This document shows positions 6,390-15,141 of a stretch of DNA of 64,000 nt, one piece after another. Each line of letters begins with the position of its first letter. Positions within the stretch are counted from its first letter, which is position 1. The stretch is taken from positions 1-64,000 of the forward strand of contig CAJMNI010000006.1 of the NCBI GenBank assembly GCA_905214735.1. The letters run 5' to 3'. The notes under the pieces are model-generated. The model did no database searches. It was given only the letters and a program-made list of their open reading frames with translations, and was not told the origin of the DNA. Source of the stretch: an uncultured bacterium. Lineage in GTDB: Bacteria; Bacteroidota; Bacteroidia; Bacteroidales; Muribaculaceae. A program made the position numbers and the translations under genes.

Positions 6390-8129
6390 TCAGAATTTGC
6401 ATGATATTCCGGCGGAGAGCGAGAGCCGCTCCGTGGGAAGTCCCGGGAGCATCTGCACGCTGCGGCAGAGGAGGTTGACAGCGTCTATGCGCACCGAGAA
6501 GCGGTCGGTGATCCCGTAGGAAGCGCCGAAGTTGAGATTGGTGATGTCGGGCAGACGCTCGCCGCCGCAGCTGCGCACTCCGCGGTAGACATAGCCGAGT
6601 CTGAAGCGAAGCGTCGACCAGGGATTGGTCTCGGCCTCGATGTCGGCGGTCCAGCGGGGAAGGTCATAGCCGTTGAAATAGGAATTCTTGCCGCTCTGGG
6701 GCTGATAGTTCCCTTTTGCGGTGATCTTGAAATAGCGGCCGGAGTCGTAGCCGAGGTTCACCCCTATGGTATAGCCCGACAGATCGATGCGCATCTCGTC
6801 GTCGAGCATGCCGCAATAGTCGGCGCCGGCGAGCCTGCGGGCGTCGGCGATTCCGAAGTCGGGGTCGTTGAGCATCGGCATGTATAGGCCGCCGAGCCAT
6901 TGGTCGCGGGCGATGCGCCAGCCGAACTCCACTCCGGCGTTGAAGCCGGAGAAGGGGCCGAACCCGGCTCCGACGGTGAGGTCAAGGGGAGCGTAGACGG
7001 GGCGCGTGGAGAGGAGCGCCGGCATCTGGTAATAGTTCCATTCGGCGCCGCCGGCCAGAGTATGGAGCGAGGTGCCCCCGAGGGCTCGGAGGAAGAGGGC
7101 CACGGGACCTCCCTTGTAGTCGACTGTCACGGCGGGAGCGGCGTGGAACGTGGAGTATTTGTCATAGCGCGGACCGCAGTTCATGGCGAAGTCGAGCCGG
7201 GCGCCGAGGCGGATGTTGACGTTGCTGCGGCAGAAACGGTAGTAGGGGGTCAGCGACACGAGGCCGTAGTTGCGGATGTCGGCGATCTCCGAGTCATAGA
7301 CGAGCAGGCGGGAGTCGAGGTCTATGCCGAGCGCCGAGCTCGCGGAGGTCGGGAAGTTGACTCCGGCCTCGAGACTGATGTCGGTCTCGCGCGTACCGCC
7401 GAGGTGCTCATCGCCGGGGAGGGGAAGGGCGCGGTAGCCGAAATAGCGGGCGCCGAGAGCGGCGGAATATGTGATGTTGTCGAGCGCGGCGGGCGACGAC
7501 CAGCCCACGCGGGCCGCGATGTCGTTGAGCGTCTGCGTCGGGGCGTCGAGGGTCCCGCCGGCCGGAGCGTCAACGGGAGCGTAGCCGTAATAGTTGAAGC
7601 AGCCGAGATGATAAGAGAGGGAGGCGTCGAGGCGTCCTTTCCCGTCGAAGATATGGCTGCCGTAGAGGCCGATAGTCTCGTCGTAGAGCTCGCGGCGCAC
7701 GTTGTCGGTGGCCTCCGAGAGATGCGGATGGAAGAGCGACGTGGAGCAATGCTGGAGCCTTGCTCCGAAGGTCGATTTGTCGGTGTCGATGAAGCGGTAG
7801 CCGGCCGAAAGGGAGGCGTTGAGGTAGCTCCCCATGTCGAGGGCCACATATCCCCGGGTGCGGTCGGAGAGGCGCGTGTCGCGCCAGCCGGTGGCCGGAA
7901 GCGGCAGGGCCTGGGGCACGAAGGCGGCCGCCACGCCGCGCGTGGAATAGTCGAGAGGCACCGACTCGACAGTAAACTTGTCGCGGGCCGGGAAGACGGC
8001 CACCCGGTCGCGTGGAATGAACTCGGGCACGTAGTTGCCTTCCACCTGGATGGTCTGGTCGTATTGGGCGGCGGCCGGCAGGGCCGACGCCGAGAGGAGC
8101 AGAAGGAGTATATTGCGTGAAAGTTTCAT
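6390..8129 (-). CDS. Outer-membrane beta-barrel protein (TonB-dependent receptor-like barrel)
   Basis: A 579-residue protein with a signal peptide (MKLSRNILLLLLSASALPAAAQ) and a series of alternating amphipathic strands that ends in an aromatic residue (SLSAGISCKF), as outer-membrane barrels do. No N-terminal plug domain or TonB box is evident and it is shorter than a full TonB-dependent receptor, so transport with TonB is unproven. Its ATG overlaps the stop of the TPR gene upstream (TAATG), which implies translational coupling. The pairing of a long periplasmic TPR protein with a barrel of this type recurs in Bacteroidales, suggesting a two-part envelope complex of unknown job. Confidence 0.75.
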   Translation of the reverse strand: MKLSRNILLLLLSASALPAAAQYDQTIQVEGNYVPEFIPRDRVAVFPARDKFTVESVPLDYSTRGVAAAFVPQALPLPATGWRDTRLSDRTRGYVALDMGSYLNASLSAGYRFIDTDKSTFGARLQHCSTSLFHPHLSEATDNVRRELYDETIGLYGSHIFDGKGRLDASLSYHLGCFNYYGYAPVDAPAGGTLDAPTQTLNDIAARVGWSSPAALDNITYSAALGARYFGYRALPLPGDEHLGGTRETDISLEAGVNFPTSASSALGIDLDSRLLVYDSEIADIRNYGLVSLTPYYRFCRSNVNIRLGARLDFAMNCGPRYDKYSTFHAAPAVTVDYKGGPVALFLRALGGTSLHTLAGGAEWNYYQMPALLSTRPVYAPLDLTVGAGFGPFSGFNAGVEFGWRIARDQWLGGLYMPMLNDPDFGIADARRLAGADYCGMLDDEMRIDLSGYTIGVNLGYDSGRYFKITAKGNYQPQSGKNSYFNGYDLPRWTADIEAETNPWSTLRFRLGYVYRGVRSCGGERLPDITNLNFGASYGITDRFSVRIDAVNLLCRSVQMLPGLPTERLSLSAGISCKF

Positions 8130-10579
8130 TATTTCAGTTTTTTGAGGCGTGATGAGATCATCTGCTTGATATCGCTTTCGTCGCCGGGATAATTGTCGCG
8201 CAGGGAGATGAGATATTCCTTTGCGAGATATCCTTTGCCTTGGGCGGTGTAGACGTCGGCGAGCACGATAAATCCGCGTGCGAGCCAGTATTCATGGGGC
8301 GTGCCGGCATCGGTGAAGTCGGTCATGAGCTGCTCGGCCTCCTCATATCGCTTGTTTTTCAGCAGGAGCTCGCCGAGGGCCACGGCTGCCTTGGCGCCTG
8401 AGAGCGAGGCGGGGGTAGCGGCGAGGCGGCGGTAGATTTCCTCGGCCTCGGCTCCGCGCCCTTTGGCGGCGAGGGCGTCGGCGGCGTAAAGGTCGATGTC
8501 GGCGAGCTCGTCGGCGGTGAGGTCGTCGGCATGGCGGATCCGCTCTGTCACTTCGATCACGTCGTCCCAGCGCCCGGCGGAATGCATGGCGGCGGCCATT
8601 CGGAAAAGCTCGTCGATGTCAATCTCGGCGCCGGTGCCGATGCGTTTCTTATAAGTGTCGGCGGCAAGGTCCGACTGGCCGGTGACCTGATAGACGTCGG
8701 CCAGTTCGGCGAGCGTCTTCTGCATCCAGCGGCTGTCGGGGAATTTGCTTTCGATCAGAGTGAGGTCGGCGATTTTCCCCTTGTTGTCGCCGGTGAGACC
8801 GCGGATCACGGCGCGGCGGTAAAGGGCGTAGTCTGTGTCGGCGGCTCCGGCGCTGATGGCGCGGGTGAAGAGCGCCGAGGCTTCGGAGTAATTGCCGGTG
8901 TAATAATAGCAGTCGGCGCAGCGGATCGTGGCGTCGTCGGCCATTCGCTGCGAGAGGGGATTCCGTTTTGTGGCCAAGGCCTTGGAGAAGGCCTCGGCAG
9001 CGGCGGCATATCTGCCGAGCTTATAGCGGGCGTAAGCGAGGTTGTAGAGGGCCAGGGCGGTGTTTTCCGAGCGCGGGGCGGCGTCGAGGAAATTCTGATA
9101 GCTGCGGGCGGCGTCGCCGAATTTCCCGAGGGCATATTGGGCGTCGCCGAGCCAGAGCGACGACTGGGCGGCCAGGCGGCTGTCCTGCCGCTTCATCGAG
9201 GCGGCCGCGGCGAGATGGCGCTCGGCGTCGGCCGCGCGACCGTTGGCCAAGGCTTCCGTGCCCAGCTCGAAGAGTATCTTCTGCTTGAGCTGGAGCTCTT
9301 TGCTGTCGGGAGAGGGAATGGCGTTGACCGCCTGAAGGGCGCGCTGATAGTTGTGCTCGTTGAAATAGGCGGCTGCCAGATACGACTCCACTTTGGGAGC
9401 GAAGTCCGATTTCGGATAGCGCTTCACGAAGTCTTCGAGCAGACCGGCCGAGGAGGAGAAGGGGACGTTGCCGCCGCGCGTCACGGCAGCGGCGTAGTTA
9501 TATAGCGCCGACTCGGTGACTCGGTTGTCGATGTTCATTTTGGCGGCTTTCTCGAAGGCCATGGCTGCGGCCGAGGGATTGTCGCTGTGGAGATAGCACT
9601 GTCCGAGATATAGGAGAGCCCCCTGCCCTATCTCGGAATTGATGCCGCTCACTTTCGAGAAGCGGGAGGCGGCGAGGTCGTAGTCGCCCCCGGCATAGGC
9701 GATGGCTCCGGAGGCGTAGAGGGCGTCGGGAGCCGGATTCTCGGCCGCCTTGAGATAGGCGTCGAGATAGCGGGCCGCGGCGTCGTTGTCGCCCTCCTTG
9801 AAATAAGAGAGGCCGACGATGCGCTGCGTCTCGGGCACGAGTTCGGCCACCGGGTCGGATTTCAGCAGCTTGACGCCGCGCGAGATCACCTTGCCATATT
9901 GGCTGCGGGTATATTCGATCTGCGCCATATAATAGGCGGCTTCGAGACCTTTCTCCCCTTCGGGCACGCGCTCGAAGCGGTCGTAGGCGCTGTTGAAGTC
10001 GCCGTCGATATAGTCGAGATAGGCGGTATAGAAATTGGCGGCCGTGCTGTAGGCGGAGTTTTCGCCGAGCTCGCGGAGCAGCGGACGGGCCTCCTGATAA
10101 TGGCCGGTCTTGATGAGCGAGAGGGTCTTGCGGTAACGCAGAAGGAGGCTGCGGTCGCGGTTGAGGCGGGCGTCGTCGACGTCGTTGTAGGCTTCGAGGG
10201 CGTCGGGCCAGTCATGGCGGAAGAAATAGAAGTCGCCTATGGCCATCGCCGCTTCGGGAGCAAGGGGCGAGGCGGGATAATCTCTGCGGAAGTCGATGAG
10301 CAGGCTCAGGCATTCCTCGGAACCGCGCTCGTAATAAGCCTCGGCGAGCATATACATGCATTCTCCGGCGAGCTCGGGAGTGAGCTTGATTCCGCGTGTG
10401 GCCACGATGTCGAGCTGGTCGATCACGCCGGCGTAGTTGGCATCGGCGCGGAAAGCCCGGGCACGCTCAATATATCCCTCGGCGAGCGGTGAAAAACGCT
10501 CCGGAAGGATGGCGTTTTGCGCGCCGGCCGTGAGGGCGATGCCGACGGCTGTTGCCGTGATTAATCTTTCTAACTTCAT
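8129..10579 (-). CDS. Exported tetratricopeptide-repeat protein
   Basis: An 816-residue protein that is almost entirely TPR helices, with motifs such as A..YLGQCYL, ALYNLAYARYKLGRYAAAAEAFSKAL and AYYMAQIEYTRSQYGKV from about residue 30 to the end. I take the start at 10579 because it gives a signal peptide (MKLERLITATAVGIALTAGAQ); the longer reading from 10624 would bury it. Likely periplasmic, acting as a protein-binding scaffold for the barrel protein encoded by the overlapping downstream gene. Partner and function are unknown. Its promoter lies 43 bases upstream. Confidence 0.85.
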   Translation of the reverse strand: MKLERLITATAVGIALTAGAQNAILPERFSPLAEGYIERARAFRADANYAGVIDQLDIVATRGIKLTPELAGECMYMLAEAYYERGSEECLSLLIDFRRDYPASPLAPEAAMAIGDFYFFRHDWPDALEAYNDVDDARLNRDRSLLLRYRKTLSLIKTGHYQEARPLLRELGENSAYSTAANFYTAYLDYIDGDFNSAYDRFERVPEGEKGLEAAYYMAQIEYTRSQYGKVISRGVKLLKSDPVAELVPETQRIVGLSYFKEGDNDAAARYLDAYLKAAENPAPDALYASGAIAYAGGDYDLAASRFSKVSGINSEIGQGALLYLGQCYLHSDNPSAAAMAFEKAAKMNIDNRVTESALYNYAAAVTRGGNVPFSSSAGLLEDFVKRYPKSDFAPKVESYLAAAYFNEHNYQRALQAVNAIPSPDSKELQLKQKILFELGTEALANGRAADAERHLAAAASMKRQDSRLAAQSSLWLGDAQYALGKFGDAARSYQNFLDAAPRSENTALALYNLAYARYKLGRYAAAAEAFSKALATKRNPLSQRMADDATIRCADCYYYTGNYSEASALFTRAISAGAADTDYALYRRAVIRGLTGDNKGKIADLTLIESKFPDSRWMQKTLAELADVYQVTGQSDLAADTYKKRIGTGAEIDIDELFRMAAAMHSAGRWDDVIEVTERIRHADDLTADELADIDLYAADALAAKGRGAEAEEIYRRLAATPASLSGAKAAVALGELLLKNKRYEEAEQLMTDFTDAGTPHEYWLARGFIVLADVYTAQGKGYLAKEYLISLRDNYPGDESDIKQMISSRLKKLK

Positions 10580-10621
10580 ATATCGGAGTTGATGATTGCT
10601 GATGTGATTGCTATCAAACTG

Positions 10622-10652
10622 CAAAAATAGACAATTTCGCCGTAATTAGAAA
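10622..10652 (-). promoter_or_regulatory. Promoter of the TPR/outer-membrane barrel operon
   Basis: On the - strand TATTTTTG (10622-10629) is an exact -7 match to TAnnTTTG. TTTC (10649-10652), one base off the -33 TTTG, lies at the 19-base spacing. It sits next to the terminator of the preceding GH31 gene, as expected for a new transcription unit. Confidence 0.6.
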
Positions 10653-10691
10653 ATAAAGCCGGGCATATCTTCGCGAATCGATATGCCCGGC
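10648..10691 (-). terminator. Rho-independent terminator of the GH31 gene
   Basis: Perfect 12-bp stem (GCCGGGCATATC/GATATGCCCGGC) with a 10-base loop, followed on the - strand by a T-rich tail (TTTATTTTC). It lies 20 bases past the stop codon of the glycosidase gene. Confidence 0.85.
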
Positions 10692-10711
10692 CCGGGGAAT
10701 TTTTGGTTATA

Positions 10712-13700
10712 CTATTTTACGATAAACTTGATGCTTTTCGAAGCGCGGGCGCCGTCGGCGGCTATGGCTTCGAGGCGGCCTACGTAGACGCCCGGCATCA
10801 GGTCGGCTTCGATCTGGCTGACGGTCCCGTCGGCGGCAAGGTTTTCGGCGGCCATGACCGAGACACCGGTGACGGAGTATATGTCGAGCCTTCCCGTTTC
10901 GGCCGATTCGGGGATCTGATAGGAAATGATTCCCGATTCATATCGGAGCGACATGCGGGCCGCGTCGATTTCCACTACGGAGGTGCTTATTCCGTCGCCT
11001 CCGAGATCGAGGACTGTGCGGGCAAGCGGCGAATGCGCCGGCAGCTTGACGAGCAGGCGGTTGCGAGCGCTGTCGTTGTAATAACCGCTCTCGGCCCGGT
11101 CGAGCGCTTCGGCCGACGACACCCGGTCGAGGGTGTTGGAAGAGTTCCGCTGCGGCAGGGATCTTCTCTCTGCGGCAGGCCCGTCAATGTAGGTGACAAA
11201 GTGCGGTTCGGCGCTGTCGGAAAGCGTGAAGTTGTTGATGGCGAGCAATATGCTGTGCGACTGTGGCATCCCGTCGGTGAGCTTCCCTTCGGAGTCGATG
11301 CTGATCACCGGCGCGTCCCATTCCGTCTTATAAGTGGCCGTGAAGGTTGTGAGAAGATAGTTGCCGTCGGAAATAGGATCGGGAGTTGTGGTGTCGTCCT
11401 CATAGAGGCGGCCTGTGGTGGCGCCGGCCATGGCTGTCTCGCGGTCGTAGAAATAATCCACGCGGAGCTGCGTGCGGTCGATTTCGGCGGTGCTGGTGTA
11501 GCTGTCGGCTGCATATCGGGTCACGAACGAGCCGGCGCGGGCGAAATGGGGAAGCACTCCGAGCGGAGCGTTATAGGTGGCAGAGCCGCTGTAGACATTC
11601 CATGCTTCCGACGATCCGCCGGCCGCGGTCTGCTTTTCCGCCTGGTTGAGGTCGAACCATTTTCCTTCGGGGAAGGTGACGCTTGCGTTTTGCGAACCCT
11701 GATTGACGACCGGCGCCACGAGGATGTCGCGCCCGGCGAGAAACTGCGTCTTGCTGCTGATCAGCTCGCTTGAAGGGTTCTCGTCGAAGAATGCCGAGGG
11801 GAGGCAGAGCGGACGCCCTGTGGTGGTATATGTGTAGGCGTTGGTGTAGATGTAGGGAAGATAGCTGTAGCGGAGGTTGAGCATCCGGCGGATATTGTCG
11901 AGCTGTCCGCTATAGTCGCTGAGATAAGGCATCGGACTGGTGGCGGAGTGGGTGCGCATCATCGGGGAGAAAACGGCGAACTCCACCCAGCGCTCGTAAA
12001 GCTCGGCATTGGTGCTGAATCCGGCATTGGCTGCAAAACCGCCTACGTCGGAGCCGAGATACCCGAGGCCTGACATAGAGCCGTTGATGAGCGACGGGAT
12101 CTGGCCCTGCAGACCGCTCCAGCTGCGCTGGATGTCGCCGGTCCAGGGGAAGGTGGAGAAACGCTGCATTCCGGCTGTGCCGGCTCGCGGCATAAGGAAA
12201 CGGCGTTTGTCGGGGAAGTCGTTCTTCATGCCGTTGTAGACAGACTCGGTCCAGAGGTTGCCGAATTCATTGTGAACCTCGTCGACCGTGCCCCCTTTGT
12301 GACGTGAGTCGCCGTCGTGTTGCTCCGGTTCGCCGAGATCGAGCCACCATCCTTCGACACCCTCCTCGGTGCGCGCTTTGTAAAAATCCCACATCCAGGA
12401 GAGTGCGTCGGGATTAGTCGCGTCGATGAGGCCGACAGTGTTTCCGACCCAGCCCATGTTGCTCGTGTTCTCATCGGCAAGCCATCCATTGTTTTTCAGT
12501 GTGTTGTAGTTGTCGCCGGTGTTTTCGGAGTTGAAGAAGGGCTCGGTGATGCAGATGGTTTTTACATGTTTGTCGCTGAAGTTCTTCATCATCTCGCGGG
12601 GATTGCTGTAGGCTGATCCCCAGTTGAGATAACCCATGCCGCCGGCGCCCCCGCTCCCCTGTCCACCTTGCCAGTGGATGTCGAAAACTATTCCGTCGAG
12701 CGGGAGATTGGCGTTTTTCGTATTGTTAACCACTTCCTCAGCTTCCGAGCGGGAAGCAAAGCTATATTTCGAAGTGATGTAGCCGAGAGCCCAGAAAGGT
12801 GGGAGCTCCTGATGACCTGTGAGGTCGACATAACTTGTGACGGCGCTTTCCATCGTGCCGGAGCCGAGGAAATAATAGGCTATCGGGTTTCTTGCAGATG
12901 ACGAATAGGTGATTCCGGAAGAGGAGGACTTGATTTGGGCGCCGCGATACTGCGAATCGAAATAGATGCCGTAGCCGTTGGTCGAGATTATCACCGGGAT
13001 GCAGATGTTGTGATTGGCGTCGTCGATGGAATATCCCCACTGCTGATGGTTGTCCATAGTGATGGTTTTATCCTTGCGGTTGGAGTTGCCGCCGGTGTAG
13101 CCGCCACCATAAAAACCGGAATCGTTCATCCCCTGGAAAGAGGCTGAGATATTTCCGATTTTATTTTTCAGTCCATCCTTTTCCCGGAGTAGAATGTTGT
13201 TGTCTTTGCTGAAAGTCAGGGTGGAGTTGCTCTTGTTAATTTCGACAGTGACACCATCCTCGATGCTCATAGTGAGCTTGTCGTCGGCCTCAGTGGTCGT
13301 GATCGCAAGATCTGTCTCCGGCTCTTTCACCACAGCGATCGACTTGCGTTCGGTGGCGGGCGACGCGTCCGTTGGCAGAGGAAATACCTTTACAATGTCG
13401 CGGGAGTAAGCCGTTAGAGTCAACGTGCCGTTTTCTGAAGTGACGGTAAGGATATTGTCAGTGAGCTTGTAGCTCTGCACAGCGCCGAGCGTGCTCACTC
13501 CTCCGCCCCCTCCATTGGAGCCTTGATATGTGGCGAAGGGTCGGCCCGTATCGTTTTTATTCATACCACTATAATACACATTGTCCGATATTGCAATGAG
13601 GTCTTCGGTCTTGCTGCCGTTGCCGCCGTTGTTGAAGATGATGTTCTGGGGGGCGTAAGAGCCGGTGTAGGTGAATTTATAAAGCGTATACCCCTTAGGG

Positions 13701-14305
13701 GATGTCACGGTTTCTGTAACTTTTGTGCCTGGCCAGGCTCCGGCAAGTTTGTCGGAGGATTCTCCACTGCCGTTCCATAGATACACATACACATCTGACC
13801 AATTGGCCGAACTGTTGTCGAAATAGTAGACATATTTGCCGGGCTGGGGATCAGGGTCGGGGTCAGGGTCGGGGTCAGGGTCGGGGTCAGGATCGGGGTC
13901 AGGATCGGGATCGGGGTTCTCGCCCGAAATGTATTGTTCGTAAGTTTTGCCGGAATCCTGTCCAGTTTTGTTTTTAGACGAGGTTTTGGTGTAAACGTGG
14001 CCGTCGACCGGAGTAAGGTTGTCGGTCTGGTTTTCATTACTACCGTTGTTGAAGATGATGCCGTCGAGAGCCTGGTTGGTCTCATACTTCCAGATTGTTG
14101 ATTCCCCTACTTTGGTCATAACGGATCCCGGCCACGAGTCTGTGACCGGGTTGTTGTTTTTCCATGCGTAGCAATGGGGAGAAGACCAGTTCATCACTTT
14201 GTTGTCGAAATAGTAGACGGCCGCTTCGGCCGGAACCGCAGTGAAGAGCGTCAGCATCATAACGACAGATGCCGAGGCTGCGGAAAGCAACTTTTTAAGC
14301 CTCAT
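10712..14305 (-). CDS. Secreted GH31 alpha-glucosidase with two starch-binding-like modules and T9SS tail
   Basis: A 1197-residue protein. In order: signal peptide (MRLKKLLSAASASVVMML), a CBM26-like module near residues 28-115 (YYFDNKVMNW, WPG), a Pro-Asp linker, a second similar module near 150-245 (YYFDNSSANW), the GH31 N-terminal beta domain, the barrel with nucleophile motif WLDLGEPE near residue 656 and acid/base region FPWTGDIQRSW near 723, C-terminal beta domains, and a T9SS type A sorting domain (LDIYSVTGVSV, KSIKFIVK). It should cleave alpha-linked glucans at the cell surface or outside. The start at 14305 is chosen for the signal peptide; 29 upstream residues are discarded. No SusCD genes are adjacent. 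Confidence 0.88.
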   Translation of the reverse strand: MRLKKLLSAASASVVMMLTLFTAVPAEAAVYYFDNKVMNWSSPHCYAWKNNNPVTDSWPGSVMTKVGESTIWKYETNQALDGIIFNNGSNENQTDNLTPVDGHVYTKTSSKNKTGQDSGKTYEQYISGENPDPDPDPDPDPDPDPDPDPDPDPQPGKYVYYFDNSSANWSDVYVYLWNGSGESSDKLAGAWPGTKVTETVTSPKGYTLYKFTYTGSYAPQNIIFNNGGNGSKTEDLIAISDNVYYSGMNKNDTGRPFATYQGSNGGGGGVSTLGAVQSYKLTDNILTVTSENGTLTLTAYSRDIVKVFPLPTDASPATERKSIAVVKEPETDLAITTTEADDKLTMSIEDGVTVEINKSNSTLTFSKDNNILLREKDGLKNKIGNISASFQGMNDSGFYGGGYTGGNSNRKDKTITMDNHQQWGYSIDDANHNICIPVIISTNGYGIYFDSQYRGAQIKSSSSGITYSSSARNPIAYYFLGSGTMESAVTSYVDLTGHQELPPFWALGYITSKYSFASRSEAEEVVNNTKNANLPLDGIVFDIHWQGGQGSGGAGGMGYLNWGSAYSNPREMMKNFSDKHVKTICITEPFFNSENTGDNYNTLKNNGWLADENTSNMGWVGNTVGLIDATNPDALSWMWDFYKARTEEGVEGWWLDLGEPEQHDGDSRHKGGTVDEVHNEFGNLWTESVYNGMKNDFPDKRRFLMPRAGTAGMQRFSTFPWTGDIQRSWSGLQGQIPSLINGSMSGLGYLGSDVGGFAANAGFSTNAELYERWVEFAVFSPMMRTHSATSPMPYLSDYSGQLDNIRRMLNLRYSYLPYIYTNAYTYTTTGRPLCLPSAFFDENPSSELISSKTQFLAGRDILVAPVVNQGSQNASVTFPEGKWFDLNQAEKQTAAGGSSEAWNVYSGSATYNAPLGVLPHFARAGSFVTRYAADSYTSTAEIDRTQLRVDYFYDRETAMAGATTGRLYEDDTTTPDPISDGNYLLTTFTATYKTEWDAPVISIDSEGKLTDGMPQSHSILLAINNFTLSDSAEPHFVTYIDGPAAERRSLPQRNSSNTLDRVSSAEALDRAESGYYNDSARNRLLVKLPAHSPLARTVLDLGGDGISTSVVEIDAARMSLRYESGIISYQIPESAETGRLDIYSVTGVSVMAAENLAADGTVSQIEADLMPGVYVGRLEAIAADGARASKSIKFIVK
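13849..13917. repeat. Pro-Asp dipeptide linker repeat inside the GH31 gene
   Basis: A stretch of 6-base repeats (GGGTCG/GGGTCA-like) encodes about a dozen Pro-Asp pairs between the two carbohydrate-binding modules. Such linkers are flexible and extended, and the DNA repeat can change length by slippage in multiples of one dipeptide without breaking the frame. Confidence 0.85.
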
Positions 14306-14451
14306 GAGATAAGTTAAGTTGTTGTTGTGGCCGCAACGGGGGCCACCGGTAATTGATAGTATTAGACAGTACACAAACGGCCAAGGGAACATCCACGGGG
14401 AGCCGGGGCATCCAAAGCCAAAGCAAAATTAATAAAAAATTTTGGGAAAAT

Positions 14452-14482
14452 TTTGGAAATCGGGAAAAAGATATTAACTTTG
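14452..14482 (+). promoter_or_regulatory. Perfect promoter of the tRNA-Ser gene
   Basis: TTTG (14452-14455) and TAACTTTG (14475-14482) are separated by exactly 19 bases, matching the Bacteroidetes sigma consensus at every defined position. Transcription should start near 14489, about 33 bases before the mature tRNA. The surrounding sequence is AT-rich. Confidence 0.85.
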
Positions 14483-14521
14483 CAGTCGCAAGCGGGAAAT
14501 GCCGCTGCAGACATATAACCA

Positions 14522-14609
14522 GGAGAGGTGGGTGAGTGGCTGAAACCACCAGTTTGCTAAACTGACGTAGGATACCTTCCTACCACGAGTTCGAATCTCG
14601 TCCTCTCCG
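14522..14609 (+). tRNA. tRNA-Ser (GCT anticodon)
   Basis: An 88-base class II tRNA. The acceptor stem GGAGAGG pairs with CCTCTCC followed by a G discriminator; the anticodon loop holds GCT at 14556-14558; a long variable arm follows; the T arm carries GAGTTCGAATCTC. It reads AGC and AGT serine codons. CCA is not encoded. It has its own promoter and terminator and borders a transposase remnant, so its 3' side may have served as an integration target. Confidence 0.95.
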
Positions 14610-14623
14610 CAAAAGTAAGAATT

Positions 14624-14651
14624 AACCCGCTGAAATTCAGCGGGTTTTCTT
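14624..14651 (+). terminator. Rho-independent terminator after tRNA-Ser
   Basis: The 11-bp stem AACCCGCTGAA/TTCAGCGGGTT has a one-base centre, so the real loop takes in some of the inner bases. It is followed by TTCTTAT. It lies 15 bases after the mature tRNA end. The 130 bases between it and the transposase remnant hold no gene I can recognise. Confidence 0.85.
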
Positions 14652-14781
14652 ATATCCATAAAAATGGGTACCCCAAATAGGCACCCCAAAAATCAGAGTA
14701 GATTTAACATTTTTTATATGTGTCGCTGGCTGATGTAACTATTCAGCGAAAGGAAAAGCAATAAAGAGTCGCCTCGTCTAA

Positions 14782-15043
14782 TTAAACGAGTGCCAGAATA
14801 GCATCAAGAGGGGATTGCCCGTTTTTCCAGGCCGTGTCTGCGATGGAGTGAAGTGCGTGGAAGGCATCAGCACCGGTATCCGATCGGAAGCAGCCAGATA
14901 TTTTCTGTTTGACCTTCAGTTTACGGATTCCCCGCTCCGAAGCGTTATTGTCCGAGGGTATGTCCGGGTTCTCAAGGAAGTTGAAGATGTAGTCCCGGCA
15001 TCTGATTATTCCCCGTTTCAGTTCGTTAAACTCTTTGCGCAGA
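14782..15043 (-). pseudogene. IS66-type transposase, C-terminal fragment
   Basis: Only about 85 codons of the C-terminal end remain. The reading frame has the hallmark tail of the IS66 family: IPSDNNASERGIRKLKVK, then KISGCFRSDTGADAFHALH and a last helix with DTAWKNGQSPLDAILAL. The catalytic core and the rest of the element are missing and no inverted ends are evident, so it cannot move. Its 5' side runs, in a different frame, into the start of a DUF4143-type ATPase gene; the exact junction lies somewhere around 15000-15044. Confidence 0.8.
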
Positions 15044-15094
15044 CCGTTTCCAATCAAGTAGCTGATCGTATATTTTCCGTTTGAATATTGGCAT
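15044..15094 (-). pseudogene. Truncated 5' end of a DUF4143-type AAA ATPase gene
   Basis: Downstream of a perfect promoter an ATG opens a frame reading MPIFKRKIYDQLLDWKR. This matches the usual N-terminus of a large Bacteroidales AAA ATPase subgroup (KRKIY..LL.WK, normally followed by a P-loop of the type GARRVGKS). The P-loop and everything after it are gone; the sequence switches to transposase coding after about 17 codons. The fragment is short, so identification rests on that motif plus the phased repeat array and the 30-base array-to-ATG gap shared with the intact ATPase gene at 4318-5628. Family resemblance is from memory and should be tested by search. Confidence 0.55.
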
Positions 15095-15110
15095 ACTGAT
15101 ATTTTTTTTA

Positions 15111-15141
15111 CAAAAATAGTCAGTTTTGTCGATTTCTCAAA
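15111..15141 (-). promoter_or_regulatory. Perfect promoter left from the truncated ATPase gene
   Basis: On the - strand TTTG (15138-15141) and TATTTTTG (15111-15118) are separated by exactly 19 bases. The -33 TTTG falls inside the first array repeat (the CAAA of TTTCTCAAATT on the + strand). The -7 box ends 16 bases before the ATG of the truncated ATPase. Confidence 0.75.

Noticed and set aside
14815..15084. An 89-codon + strand frame over the transposase remnant
   Set aside because: It is the shadow of the IS66-type C-terminal frame on the - strand, which has the recognisable motifs.
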